A DNA stretch of 64,000 bases, taken from contig NZ_CP158298.1 in assembly GCF_040256395.1 (NCBI RefSeq), positions 124,001 to 188,000 on the forward strand, given 5' to 3'. This DNA is from Deinococcus sonorensis KR-87 (GTDB lineage: Bacteria; Deinococcota; Deinococci; Deinococcales; Deinococcaceae). A program made the translations under genes and the position numbers. How positions within the stretch are numbered: the first letter of the stretch is position 1; each line of letters opens with the position of its first letter. A model generated the notes under the pieces. That model made no database searches. It had not been told where the DNA came from and saw nothing but the letters and a program-made list of their open reading frames with translations. This document shows positions 54,976-63,832 of the stretch, piece by piece.

Positions 54976-55248
54976 ATGAAAGTCTACGTGTACACCGCAG
55001 CCGGCATGTTTGAAGGCGAGCTGGTTCAGAATGGTCCGGCCGGGCACGGCGATGAGGACATCAACCGACTGAGGCAAGCGGTCGGGCTGGGCGGCGGGAA
55101 CTACCTGGCGCTCCGGGACGCACGCATCGTCGTAAATGGGGAAAGCTCGATCCGCCCGATCGTGGTCATTCCGATGGGCGCCATCCAGGGCATCGGCACG
55201 GGGGACGCAACCGCGCGCCCCAGTGGAATTCCTGGCCTGGATGACTAG
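54976..55248 (+). CDS. Small hypothetical protein, 90 aa
   Basis: 90 residues: MKVYVYTAAGMFEGELVQNG, INRLRQAVGLGGGNYLALRD, ARIVVNGESSIRPIVVIPMG. Looks like a compact beta-rich domain (an Sm-like or DUF-type barrel is possible). Ordinary composition and a clean start support a real gene. It sits between the two cassette copies. Function unknown. Confidence 0.75.
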   Translation: MKVYVYTAAGMFEGELVQNGPAGHGDEDINRLRQAVGLGGGNYLALRDARIVVNGESSIRPIVVIPMGAIQGIGTGDATARPSGIPGLDD

Positions 55249-55758
55249 GCGCACCTTGGACGCTGTGAACCCGGTGCGTTGACCGTTCACCGGGGCCCCT
55301 GAGCGGTGGGCGTCCGTCAGGGTGATCCGCGCTCCTGATCGTCATCCGGAAACAGCGCGGCCAGCTGTGGGTGACGTCTCAGGTCCTCAATAAGTTCAGG
55401 GCGGGGTGGTCGGCATACGCCCCGTCTGCCCATTTGGCGGGGCTCCGCACCCCAGTCATCTGCATTCTCAACCCCACCCGCCAGCGCCCCTGCAGGGTCG
55501 CGTCCCGCGGCTCCTCCGTCCTTCTTGATGAGATGGGCCCTCTGCGCCCCTCCGCCGATGCGGCGTCCAGTCCTGGCGGAGTTGCGTCGGCTCCTCCTTC
55601 TCGCCCCTGTCCAAGTGGCGCATCACACCTGCATCGAAGGTGAAGGCGCCCGCGGGTCATGGCTCTCCCCTGGAGCACGTCCTCAGGTACAAGAGGCGGC
55701 GCACTGCCATGAACAGCGTTCCGTGCATGCCGCGGCCCAGCGTGCGCCCTGCAGGGAA
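55249..55758. other. No gene seen
   Basis: About 510 bp downstream of both neighbours. No protein-like frame, no convincing terminator. Confidence 0.4.
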
Positions 55759-56046
55759 TCAGTCTGGTTGCTCGTCCGGGAACATGCCGATCAGCGCCGG
55801 GTCGGCTCTCAGCCGTTCGATGGCCAGGTTGGTCTGCCGCATCTGCTCGGCCTGCTGCACCAGCGCCAACCGGTTCCAGTCCTGTCGGTTCAGGCGCCGG
55901 CTCTGCATCAGCTGATGGCGCGTCTCCGCGTGAAGCTGGCGGGACCGGTTCACCAGCTCTTCCAGATCGAGCAGCGTCGTCTGGGCGGTGTGCAGTTCCG
56001 CCCATGCGGCGTCCGCCATCGCGCGCACCTCCTGCTGATCGTCCAT
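55759..56046 (-). CDS. Coiled-coil hypothetical protein, 95 aa
   Basis: ATG 56046 opens MDDQQEVRAMADAAWAELHT, TLLDLEELVNRSRQLHAETR, HQLMQSRRLNRQDWNRLALV and an acidic end (ALIGMFPDEQPD). Continuous helix with heptad-like spacing. The element EELVNRSRQLHAE is vaguely like the ELQALITRSRALLAE of the cassette coiled-coil proteins; this may be chance. Cytoplasmic, function unknown. Confidence 0.65.
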   Translation of the reverse strand: MDDQQEVRAMADAAWAELHTAQTTLLDLEELVNRSRQLHAETRHQLMQSRRLNRQDWNRLALVQQAEQMRQTNLAIERLRADPALIGMFPDEQPD

Positions 56047-57005
56047 GCCTCAGGATGTCGCGTCTTCAGGCGCAAGTGATGCGGTAAAGATCAAGGGTTG
56101 GTTACGCCTGAGCCCAGGTCCATCCCGTCAACCTGGACGCCGCCCCCACCGCCCAGGTGTGAGGAGCGTTCCAGGTCGTCGCTGGGCTTCTGGCGCCGCG
56201 GAGGCCATGCCTGGTTGGTGACCGACAGGACCATCGTGGTGAGCCGCCGCGTCCGGTGATCCTTCCGGTCCGCCACCGGGCCGCTGTACCCAGCGTCGCC
56301 TGGCGCTCCAGCAATCGGGCTTCCAGGGGGAGATGACGGTGCGCCCTCCGGCTCAGGTCCTTGCGCGTCCAGATCAACGGCACCTGCACGGCTTGGCATC
56401 TGGCCTCCCGCGGTCCGCGTCGCTCCTCCAGCTCCAGCTCGTCGATGCCCTAGGAAATCGGGCAGGATGTTGCGGCCGTATCGCCCCTCTCTCGGGGGTG
56501 CCTCCCCTGGTTCACCGCGTCGTTGGACACAGCCCAGTTGCCCCGCTCAGCCCTCAACCGTCGCACTGGTCCACACCCCGGACGGAGCGGCCGACACGCA
56601 GCCGGACCAAGAACAGACATGAATTTCTCCAGGGTTCGCGGGACTGGAAGACGGTACGGGCCTCCCACGCAGCGCGGTGCTGCGGCGTGGGCCAAAGGGC
56701 CCGGCTCCGAATCCGCAGCCGTATGGTGCGGCTTGCCCACACCGCGAGCCGCTTAGCGCCAGCTGAGCCTGGAGAAGCGTGTCCTCCTGGGACGGTGCCG
56801 GGTCGTGTGGCTGTTCATCCCGTCCCATGCCCTTAGTGTCCTCTCCGGCCATGCATCTGGGGAGGGCGTCTGAGGCGGGCCTCACCGATGTCGAGGAAGG
56901 TATGGAGTCTCCACCCTGACGATGTTTATCCCGTGGTCTCCACTGTTCGCGCAGGCCAGCCGTCACCGGCGGGCGGCCTGCGTTAGAGGTGCTTGGTCCC
57001 CAGGG
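56047..57005. other. Gene-poor stretch with a possible remnant
   Basis: Nearly 1 kb. On the minus strand at 56095-56270 a frame reads VADRKDHRTRRLTTMVLSVT and NQAWPPRRQKPSDDLERS, protein-like but without a believable start. Probably the end of a dead gene. Nothing else seen. Confidence 0.3.
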
Positions 57006-57215
57006 CTATGCGGAAACCCGCTCGGCCACATGGCGGACAAGAAAGTCACGGTCATGGGTCAGGGTCGCAATCCATACCTCATGTTCAACCTCGTACCAGT
57101 GCAGTTTCAGCAGGCCCCGCGTGTGCCGGAAACAATGCAGTCGAGCTTGCGGCGCCGTCGGGAACAGACCGAGGGGGTAGACGTCGTCACTCACGATGAG
57201 TTCGGCCAGGTACAT
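57006..57215 (-). CDS. Small hypothetical protein, 69 aa
   Basis: ATG 57215, preceded by GTGAGG. MYLAELIVSDDVYPLGLFPT, PQARLHCFRHTRGLLKLHWY, EVEHEVWIATLTHDRDFLVR. Rich in aromatic and acidic residues, quite unlike background frames, so very probably coding. No signal peptide. Function unknown. Confidence 0.7.
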   Translation of the reverse strand: MYLAELIVSDDVYPLGLFPTAPQARLHCFRHTRGLLKLHWYEVEHEVWIATLTHDRDFLVRHVAERVSA

Positions 57216-57637
57216 GCCTCACCGTAGGCAGCCGGGCCTGACAGATGAATGACGCACCATCGCAGCCACCCACACTAAGCATCCCTGGAACCCAACGGGC
57301 AGGTGGTGACGCCGAAAGTTCCACTGCTGCGTTTCCTGCGCTGGCGAGGTGACGGGCGCCACCTCGCCAGCAGGCTTCGAATGCACGCCGCAGCGGCTTG
57401 GAGGTGGGAAGCCCTGGCCCATCGTGTCGCGCTCGGCTGATCCATGCGCTTCGGCGGTCCCGCCGCCAGCGGTCTCCCTGTTGTCGTTCACCACGGAACG
57501 GTTAACATGAGGGGGACGGCCACCCTTGTGGACGTCTGCCTCATCTTGAGGGCCCAGTGGCGGTATGGACCGTCCCTGTTCACTGTTCAGTTTCCTGCAC
57601 GCCCTGGCACCGCGCCCAGCTTCCTGAACCTTCCTCT
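57216..57637. other. Upstream region of cassette B
   Basis: About 420 bp. The last 60-90 bp (from about 57577) align with the region before cassette A: CTGTTC, GTTCA, TGGCAC, GAACCT and GAGG landmarks occur in the same order. The rest holds no protein-like frame. Confidence 0.45.
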
Positions 57638-57654
57638 GGCCGACTCCAACGGCC
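57638..57654 (+). promoter_or_regulatory. Leader hairpin before cassette copy B
   Basis: GGCCG-N7-CGGCC hairpin directly before GAGG and 10 nt before the ATG at 57665. Same position as in copy A but with different base pairs, suggesting that the structure rather than the sequence is conserved. Confidence 0.5.
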
Positions 57655-57664
57655 GAGGTCAACC

Positions 57665-57916
57665 ATGGACCGACTCGGTGCGCCCGATGACGTTTCCACC
57701 AGCCATGTTCTGCAGGAATTGCAGGACGAAGTGCAAGAGCTCCAGGCGCTGATCACCCGTTCACGCGCCCTGCTGGCCGAAGTCGATGTCCTGATCGCGA
57801 GCGCGTCCGCGCGGCTCCATCAGCGCGATGAGCAGCTGCCGTCCGCGCAGGACGCGAGCACTGCTGTTGAAGGTGCCGGGGCGAACCTACGGCCGCACGA
57901 CCACAGCACGTCATGA
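57665..57916 (+). CDS. Cassette B, gene 1: short coiled-coil protein
   Basis: 83 residues (MDRLGAPDDVSTSHVLQELQ). Core QELQDEVQELQALITRSRAL and LAEVDVLIASASARL matches the protein at 54153 over the whole coiled coil (ELxxEVQxLxxLxxxxRxxLxEVDxLI). The C-terminal acidic/Ser tail is longer. The stop overlaps the ATG of the next frame (ATGA), exactly as in copy A. Unknown family. Confidence 0.72.
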   Translation: MDRLGAPDDVSTSHVLQELQDEVQELQALITRSRALLAEVDVLIASASARLHQRDEQLPSAQDASTAVEGAGANLRPHDHSTS

Positions 57917-58090
57917 TCATCTCGAATGTGCCGCCGGCAGCGGTGGTCCTCGACGTCGCGATCCGCGGGTGACGACGACCATCAGTCTGGACCCGCGAGC
58001 CGGGACGCGCCGGCCCGCCTGGCGCTGATCAGGCATCCAGGACGGCCGTGGCGGGGACGGCGGTTCAAGCGTGAGGGCGCGAGTGGCAGC
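57913..58090 (+). pseudogene. Cassette B, gene 2: decayed copy of the TLDPRAGT protein
   Basis: ATG 57913 reads MIISNVPPAAVVLDVAIRG then a stop. One missing G at 57967-57970 would continue VTTTISLDPRAGT, matching VRATITLDPRAGT of the intact protein at 54356. A second shift soon after gives LALIRHPGRPWRGRR, matching QLITDQRGQVWQVL in spacing. Two indels in about 60 codons show real decay rather than one error. Confidence 0.65.
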
Positions 58091-58442
58091 AAACCTGACC
58101 CCGCTCTTGCGCCCACCGCCTGTTCACAGCACCACCTCGTCGTTGTCATTCAAGCGCCGACCCGCCCGCCGACAGGCCAGGGATGAGGCGCTTTGTCGTT
58201 TGGGGCAGTCTGGGGTCGGGGCGACCGGCACCCGCTCACAGCACGGGCCGGGTGGCACGCACCACGTCAAGCGGCGCCTGGCTCACGGTGACCCTTCGCC
58301 CGCGGGACGTCGGTCGGACGCCCGGCGCGCCGCCCCAGCCTGTTGTACTCCTCTGCCGTGCGTACTGGTCGGTGAAGGCCGCACAGGCGGGGCCACTCTC
58401 CTACCTGTGCGGTCTTCCACCGCGCACCTCCAGGGTCTGCCC
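58091..58442. other. No gene seen
   Basis: About 350 bp between the dead cassette gene and the convergent HtrA-like gene. No protein-like frame; no clear terminator. Confidence 0.4.
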
Positions 58443-59585
58443 TCAGGTTCGACGACCGCCGGATGGCTCCAGCTGGACCGGAACCCGGCGGGTCTGTCCG
58501 TTGCGAACGAGTTCCAGTTCGGCGGTCGCTCCGGCCGCGCCCACGGCGCGCTGCAATTCCACTGGGGTCCGCACCCGCTGGCCGTTGACGGCGACGATCA
58601 CATCGGCATCAACGCGCAGCACCGCATGCCCGACCCGCTTCTCGATCGAGCCGGTGCTCAGGTTCGCGCGGGCAGCCGGGCTGCCGGGGAGCACCTGCTG
58701 GACCAGCAGGCCCTCGTTCGGGAGGTTCAGCGGACGCAACTGTGCCGCCGTGAACTCTGACAGGTCGACGATCTGCACGCCCAACCTGGGGTGGTCTGGC
58801 GAAGTGCCCAGCGTCTGGTTCAGCGGGGTCTGGCCCTGTCCCGCCTGGAGTTCGGACAGGATGGCCTTCGCGGCGTTGATCGGAAGCGCGGCGCTGCTGG
58901 TGCCGGTCAGGAAGGGCAGCGCCACGCGCGCGCCGAACCGCCCGGTGTTGAGCGCCACGACCTCCCCGGCGGCGTTCACCAGGGGCCCTCCGCGGGCGGC
59001 GGGGTTCAGGGCGGTCCCGAGCGTCAGTTCAGGACCGCCCGCGCCCACGTCGCGGACCGCCACCTCCTGCGCGGTGAAGCCGCCATCCGGGGTGAGCCCC
59101 AGGGCGATCAGCCGTTCGCCTGTGACGAGCTGGTCACTGTTCCCCAGCGTCACGGGTGGCCCGAGCAGCAGCGCGCTGGCCTTCGTGACGCGGAGCAGCG
59201 CCAGGTCCTGGTCCGGCCGGGTGCTGACCACCTGGGCCGTCAGGGTGCGGCCATCACGCGTGCGAACACGGACGGTGTCGTTGCCCTGCACGAGCCTGGC
59301 GCTGGTCAGCACCTCCCCGATCCCCACGACGAAGCCGGTCCCGGCGTTGACCGGGGACGCGAGTGGAGGAAGGGCGGGACTCCAGCCGAGGGAGCTCAGG
59401 CCCGTGACACTGGACGCCCGGATTGGCGTCACCGTCACGAGCGAGCCGAGCACCTGGTCGACGCTGCGCAACGGAACGGACGCCGTCTGGACCGGGCGCG
59501 TCTGGGCGAGAACCGTGCTGGGCTCAGCACCGACTGGACCGAACAGCAGTCCAGCCAGCAGGAACGCAAGTGTCACGCGAGACAT
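58443..59585 (-). CDS. HtrA/DegP-like protein with substituted catalytic residues (probable pseudo-protease)
   Basis: 380 residues from ATG 59585: signal peptide (MSRVTLAFLLAGLLFGPVGA), trypsin-like domain (about 40-250) and C-terminal PDZ (about 270-375, LGVQIVDLS, NEGLLVQQVLPGSPAARANL). The fold's motifs are clear but two catalytic residues are changed: EVLTSARLVQG has Arg97 where HtrA has the His of TNAHVV, and NPAARGGPLVN has Arg198 where HtrA has the Ser of GNSGGPL. Asp127 (DQDLALLRV) remains. So it should bind but not cut proteins. It follows an Hsp20 gene on the same strand, fitting a chaperone role in the envelope. Confidence 0.88.
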   Translation of the reverse strand: MSRVTLAFLLAGLLFGPVGAEPSTVLAQTRPVQTASVPLRSVDQVLGSLVTVTPIRASSVTGLSSLGWSPALPPLASPVNAGTGFVVGIGEVLTSARLVQGNDTVRVRTRDGRTLTAQVVSTRPDQDLALLRVTKASALLLGPPVTLGNSDQLVTGERLIALGLTPDGGFTAQEVAVRDVGAGGPELTLGTALNPAARGGPLVNAAGEVVALNTGRFGARVALPFLTGTSSAALPINAAKAILSELQAGQGQTPLNQTLGTSPDHPRLGVQIVDLSEFTAAQLRPLNLPNEGLLVQQVLPGSPAARANLSTGSIEKRVGHAVLRVDADVIVAVNGQRVRTPVELQRAVGAAGATAELELVRNGQTRRVPVQLEPSGGRRT

Positions 59586-59609
59586 CGCAATCACCTTCTG
59601 GAAGGGGGT

Positions 59610-59638
59610 GGGCGCCGGGCTCACGACGGCCGGCGCCC
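59610..59638 (-). promoter_or_regulatory. Intercistronic hairpin between hsp20 and the HtrA-like gene
   Basis: GGGCGCCGG-N11-CCGGCGCCC, a 9-bp perfect stem in the 64-bp gap. No U tract follows, so it is more likely an RNA-stability or partial-termination element that sets the ratio of the two products. Confidence 0.45.
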
Positions 59639-59649
59639 CCGGGACGTGT

Positions 59650-60120
59650 TCAGCTGTTGTGCGGCGTGGCGTCGTTCGTGCGCTGCCGGACCTCAATCCT
59701 GCGGGCGCGGTGCTCAGCGGCCTTGGGCAGTTCGAGGTGCAGCAGCCCGGCGTCGAGGGTCGCGTTCACGCTGTCGCTCTCCACACTCACCGGCAGGGTC
59801 AGGGTGACGTGGAAGTCGCCGCGGGGCAGCGTCCGGACCCAGTGGTTCCCGCCTTCGGCGCTCACCGGAGCGTAGCGGCCACGGATCGTCAGGGTGCGCC
59901 GCTCCACCTGAATGTCGAGGTCCTCTGGTCGGACACCGGGCAGGGCCACGTCGATCAGCACCTGCGTTGCGGTCTCGGTCAAGTCGAGCGGGAGACGTGC
60001 GGTGGACGGCCCAAGTCCGGTGAATTCCTCGAGCATCCGGTCGAGGAGGGAGCGTGAGGTGGGCATCGCCTCCGGGCTCCAGGGGGCGAGGCTGCTGCGG
60101 TTGGGGACGAGTGTCATCAT
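59650..60120 (-). CDS. Small heat-shock protein, Hsp20/alpha-crystallin family
   Basis: 156 residues. Short N-terminal region with ARSLLDRMLEEF-like helix (SRSLLDRMLEEFTGLG), then the alpha-crystallin domain: IDVALPGVRPEDLDIQVERR, TLTIRGRYAPVSAEGG, GDFHVTLTLPVSVESDSVNA and GLLHLELPKAAE (the A-x-x-x-n-G-v-L element). ATP-independent holdase in the cytoplasm. Two ATG codons in a row follow GGAGGTGA; the second (60117) has the better spacing. A strong promoter with an internal inverted repeat lies upstream; the HtrA-like gene lies downstream. Confidence 0.93.
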   Translation of the reverse strand: MMTLVPNRSSLAPWSPEAMPTSRSLLDRMLEEFTGLGPSTARLPLDLTETATQVLIDVALPGVRPEDLDIQVERRTLTIRGRYAPVSAEGGNHWVRTLPRGDFHVTLTLPVSVESDSVNATLDAGLLHLELPKAAEHRARRIEVRQRTNDATPHNS

Positions 60121-60175
60121 TCACCTCCATGCATTTTCGCGTGTGGGACGCTGTTTTCGGTTCCCACGCCTCAAG

Positions 60176-60204
60176 CATATACACCATAAGGTTGGTGTTG
60201 TCAA
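60176..60204 (-). promoter_or_regulatory. Sigma-70-type promoter of hsp20
   Basis: On the minus strand: TTGACA (60199-60204), 17-bp spacer, TATATG (60176-60181). The leader is about 50 nt. No heat-shock sigma-32 consensus is seen. Confidence 0.75.
60181..60198. promoter_or_regulatory. Operator inside the hsp20 promoter spacer
   Basis: ACACCA-N6-TGGTGT, a perfect inverted repeat filling the gap between -35 and -10, the best place for a repressor to block polymerase. It is not the HAIR or CIRCE consensus. Confidence 0.6.
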
Positions 60205-61067
60205 GAGCTCGGTGATACGGTGCGGAGGACGCACGGTCCTCTGCTCTGGACGCCGACGGGATGGAGGCCGGCACAGCATGGGGGCGCATGGCAGTGATGG
60301 CCCGCCGCTGCGCACGGGTGATGACGCTGAAGCTCGTGACGCGAAAAAGGCATGGCGGGGAACGCCTGATGGTCCGGCGGGTCGACCCGCCAGGGTCAGT
60401 TTCACGCAGCGGGTGCGCCCGGGTCCACGAACGTTTCCCAAGTGCTGCGCGGGCGGTACACCTGGCCGGCGGTTCCGGTCATGGTCTTGGTCGTCCAACC
60501 CAGCACAGGGCACAGGTGCTGGTGAGTTCCAAGCCGTGGAAGAAGACATATCGGCGCACGAAAACAGCAGCAGGCCGACATTCAGTGCCGCAGTGACCGA
60601 CAGCGGTCCCAATCCAGTGCTCACGCGCCGGTGCAGGCCGCCACACATCACCGTCAATCGCCCGCCGAGGGCGGAGCCCGGCGAACAAGATCCGGTCATT
60701 CCGACTGGTCCGAAGGTCATGGTCCGGCGGGTGAGCCTGCCACTCGCCCACATATTCCAGCAGCCCGGCCGGGCGCTCACGCATCAGATCGAGCTGCTCC
60801 CCTCCTCCCTCGCTTCCCTGTTCGTCGGCGTCCGGATACTCACGGCCGCCCGGGGGAGGGCAGCAGGCCGGTGACGTCCACACGTCAGCGACTGGAGTAG
60901 CCACCGACCAGTGTGCCGCCCGTCTCACTGGGAACACGGGCGCCTCGCAAGGTTCGGGCTTGCTGTGCACTGATCAGGACCGGCATCCAGGGCCCTGGGG
61001 TGGCGGTCTGGGCCGGGACACGCGGACAGTGCCGGGAGGCGCTCCGCTTTCACTGCCTCCCCGTTCC
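60205..61067. other. Gene-poor stretch
   Basis: About 860 bp. On the minus strand at 60480-60780 a frame reads LLEYVGEWQAHPPDHDLRTS and FVRRYVFFHGLELTSTCALC, somewhat protein-like but without a good start or known family; not called. Confidence 0.3.
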
Positions 61068-61195
61068 TCAGCCGAAGCGTCGCACCCCCCGGGTCAACCA
61101 CACGAGGGCCTCGAGGTAGGAGTAATCTCCCCACAGGTTGCCCTCGCTGACCCCGACGGCGTGAGGCTTGCTGTAAACGCCGTACTTCAGCAGGG
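61068..61195 (-). pseudogene. Fossil C-terminus of a GH88 unsaturated glucuronyl hydrolase
   Basis: Reads LLKYGVYSKPHAVGVSEGNL and WGDYSYLEALVWLTRGVRRF to the stop. The KPH..G.SEGNLWGDYxYLEAL motif is the typical end of glycoside hydrolase family 88/105 (unsaturated glucuronyl or rhamnogalacturonyl hydrolase). Only about 42 codons remain; upstream is not protein-like. Confidence 0.65.
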
Positions 61196-61248
61196 GCGCG
61201 CCCGGTTCCGCCGGTCCGGCGGCGCACCGCTCGTTCAGTCCGCGGCCG

Positions 61249-62049
61249 TCAGCTGAACCGCTCAAGGCACGCCTGCACCTGGTGGCGGACCAGTGCCGTG
61301 AACGCAAGCACCGCGTGAGGCGGGAGGGTGGTCCCGGACATCCGAGCGGACAGCGCCTGACCAATGACACTCAGGTCCGGCCGTCGGTGCTCGGCCCAGG
61401 TTCCGCCCTCTTGCTTCGAGCCCCAGATCCCGGTCATAGCGTAGCGCCAACCCCGGCAGGCGTTCAGGACGGTGTTCGGATCGTCGCGCTCGTGTGCGAG
61501 GTGCCAGGTCAGGGAGTCCAGCACGGCTTCCAACACCCAGAGGTACGGGATCAGGGCAAAGACGTCTCCGGGCGGTGGACCACGCAGCGCCTGACCCACC
61601 GCCCGGCCCATCGCGATATCCAACAAAAACCAGTGGCTGTCGGTCTGCTCAGCGTCGAGCTGCAGGAGGTCCGGCTGTCCACCGCCGGTGTTGAAGTTCA
61701 TGGCAAAGCGGGGATGCCGCTGCGCTGGCGCAACAGCGCCAGCCGTATACAGGACGAACTCAAGTTTCCTCGCCGGACAAGGCAACTGCTTGACGCTCAG
61801 GAGGTGTGCGAGGCGCCGGCACTGCTCCGCCGGAGGCCTGTGCCTGACCACGGCCTGCAGGTCCAGGTCACTGCGGCCCGGTTCATACGCACCATAGGCG
61901 GCGGAACCAAACAAGTACAGCCCCACCAGCTGAGCGTCCAACTCGGTTTCGAGGACAGCGGCAACCGCGTCCAGGTAAGGTTGAAGATCGGCTGCATGTA
62001 TCACCCTACGCCACCTCTTGTCTCCATGTTGTTGAGGAGCTTTTTTCAC
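61249..62049 (-). CDS. ANT(3'')/ANT(9)-like aminoglycoside nucleotidyltransferase
   Basis: 266 residues from GTG 62049. A second GTG at 62004 has a better AGGTGG site and matches the usual family start; either is possible. Nucleotidyltransferase motif: LVGLYLFGSAAYGAYEPGRS, then Asp61-x-Asp63 (SDLDLQAVV), giving GS-x-DxD metal binding. C-terminal DUF4111-like helical domain (WVLEAVLDSLTWHLAHERDD, NACRGWRYAMTGIWGSKQEG). By family it transfers AMP to streptomycin or spectinomycin; resistance activity of this divergent member is not shown. No mobile element directly beside it. Confidence 0.85.
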   Translation of the reverse strand: MKKAPQQHGDKRWRRVIHAADLQPYLDAVAAVLETELDAQLVGLYLFGSAAYGAYEPGRSDLDLQAVVRHRPPAEQCRRLAHLLSVKQLPCPARKLEFVLYTAGAVAPAQRHPRFAMNFNTGGGQPDLLQLDAEQTDSHWFLLDIAMGRAVGQALRGPPPGDVFALIPYLWVLEAVLDSLTWHLAHERDDPNTVLNACRGWRYAMTGIWGSKQEGGTWAEHRRPDLSVIGQALSARMSGTTLPPHAVLAFTALVRHQVQACLERFS

Positions 62050-63253
62050 GGCTGTCCACCAGGGAGTACGTTCTGCGGGGCACCGGACCTCCTGCTCTGG
62101 GCGCAGGTGCCCTGCCCGCTTTGCCTCGCTGTTCCTTCAGCGTTCCCACCGTCACGTTAGGCTGAACAGGATGACGGGCAGGTGACACCAGCCAAGCCAG
62201 GTGGGCAAGTGGGAATTCACGTTCAGGAGCTCAGGGCAGCGGCATGCCCCGCTTTGCAGGTGCACCACCGGCGGGCCCGCCGGATGGCCGGTGCCGAACC
62301 AGCTCCGCTCGCCGCTCAAGCAACACGGCGACGACGGTACCCATCCCCTCGCCCCGAAACGGATGCAAACGAGATTCACGTGGTCTGGCCCACAGGTCGG
62401 ATGAGGACCAGTGCAAGGCCACACGTCAAACGGTGCCCGAATGGCAGCAGAGGCACCTCCATCAGACGAGCACGCAAGGAATTCGAACGGTGGGGGGTCC
62501 CCCCTGCTCCTCCGGTCCAGTCCACCCGATCAGCCATCAGCGGGGACGCCCACAATCAGCCATGCTGTCAACGTCCGTCTCCGGCGAGTCCAGGTGAGCT
62601 TGAGGCCTCGACGACCGTGACCCTGTGCGCACCCGGCCTCCTGCGGGCTCGGGACGGGTTCAGGGCGGTGGGACACGGGGCACCCCGTTCAAGTGCCAGA
62701 CGGACGTTCTTGTCCGCTCCTCGAGACGCTCCAGGCAACCGGAAGACGGCGACAGAGGCGGAGCAGGTGGTGCGCCGCCCGGCAGAGGGGCTCATCGTAG
62801 AGCGAATCGCCAGGGTGCGTTCCACCAGCAACGCGCCAGACTGGACGCGAGACCCCGTCGCCGATCATGAGCTCAGACCCGGCCTTGACCACGGCGGAGG
62901 ACAGGCGCTCAACGCCAGTGTTCCCAGATCATTGCCTGTTCCACTGAGGTACGGATCCGTTTCGGTGGGCGGTGTGTCATCCGTTTCCTCCGGCTTCAGA
63001 ACGGTGATGCGTCGTGAGGCCTGCGGCGTTCCGCATGGCCCAGAACGGTCCTCCAGCTCGGCCTCGCCGGCCGAAGGCCTGCTGAGGTGCGGGGGCGACG
63101 GGCCGTGGGGCTTCCGCCGTCGTCAAGCACCCGGGGCTGTCCGCGCGCCGGCCGACAGGACGGAACACGCGGCGGACCTTGGCTCCGGGCCAGGCCGCCG
63201 CGGGATGATCGAGCTGTCGGCCGTCGGGGCACGGAAGCCGGCGCCGTCGCGCT
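62050..63253. other. Gene-poor stretch
   Basis: About 1.2 kb. Many overlapping Arg/Pro/Gly-rich frames on both strands. None has a good start or family resemblance. No repeat or RNA gene seen. Confidence 0.4.
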
Positions 63254-63832
63254 TCACCGTTCAGAGTGGCTCGGCAGGGCGTTGGCGCTCCTGATGTCCC
63301 GAGGCCTGTGGGTGTCCAGCCCGGCGAGGCTCAGGACCTCCAGAAGGAACTCCGTTTTCCCCGCGGTGTAAGCGTCCAAGTCATGACTGAAGCGCTGCGC
63401 GAGGTGCAGTTTCAACTCGGCGTACCGGCGCGCGAGTGCGGGGTTCCTTCGGAGTGCCGTCCGGATGATCAAGTGATTGTGCAGCGCGAGACTGCCCTGC
63501 GGACTCAGGTAAAGGTGGTGCCGTGGCCCGTCGTGGAGACTGTCGAAGGCCTCGCGGCCCTCGATGCCCTGGTCGCCGAGATGGCGGTACCCCACCACGC
63601 TCAGACGATCAATGATGTCGGGAACATCGCTGCGAAAGGGCACGACCACCGTCAGGTCGATGATGGGTTTGGCCGGCAGACCCTTGACCGCCGTGCTGCC
63701 CACATGCTCGACGCTCAAGGCGGTGCGCTGCACCGCCGGCCAGATCCGGCGGCGCAGCAGCTGAAAAGCGGCCGGCCACGACGGGTCATAGGGCAAGACC
63801 AGGGGTGGCTGCCCGCCTTGGGTTTCGTTCAT
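63254..63832 (-). CDS. GrpB/UPF0157-family nucleotidyltransferase-like protein
   Basis: 192 residues with the family signature: VLPYDPSWPAAFQLLRRRIW, LSVEHVGSTAVKGLPAKPII and DLTVVVPFRSDVPDIIDRLS, then GPRHHLYLSPQGSLALHNHL. This is the nucleotidyltransferase fold of GrpB/CoaE-associated proteins. The ATG follows GAGGTC. Biochemical function unknown; related to minimal nucleotidyltransferases. Monocistronic. Confidence 0.93.
   Translation of the reverse strand: MNETQGGQPPLVLPYDPSWPAAFQLLRRRIWPAVQRTALSVEHVGSTAVKGLPAKPIIDLTVVVPFRSDVPDIIDRLSVVGYRHLGDQGIEGREAFDSLHDGPRHHLYLSPQGSLALHNHLIIRTALRRNPALARRYAELKLHLAQRFSHDLDAYTAGKTEFLLEVLSLAGLDTHRPRDIRSANALPSHSER

Noticed and set aside
59650..60204. CIRCE or HAIR control of hsp20
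   Set aside because: The inverted repeat is ACACCA-N6-TGGTGT, unlike either consensus.
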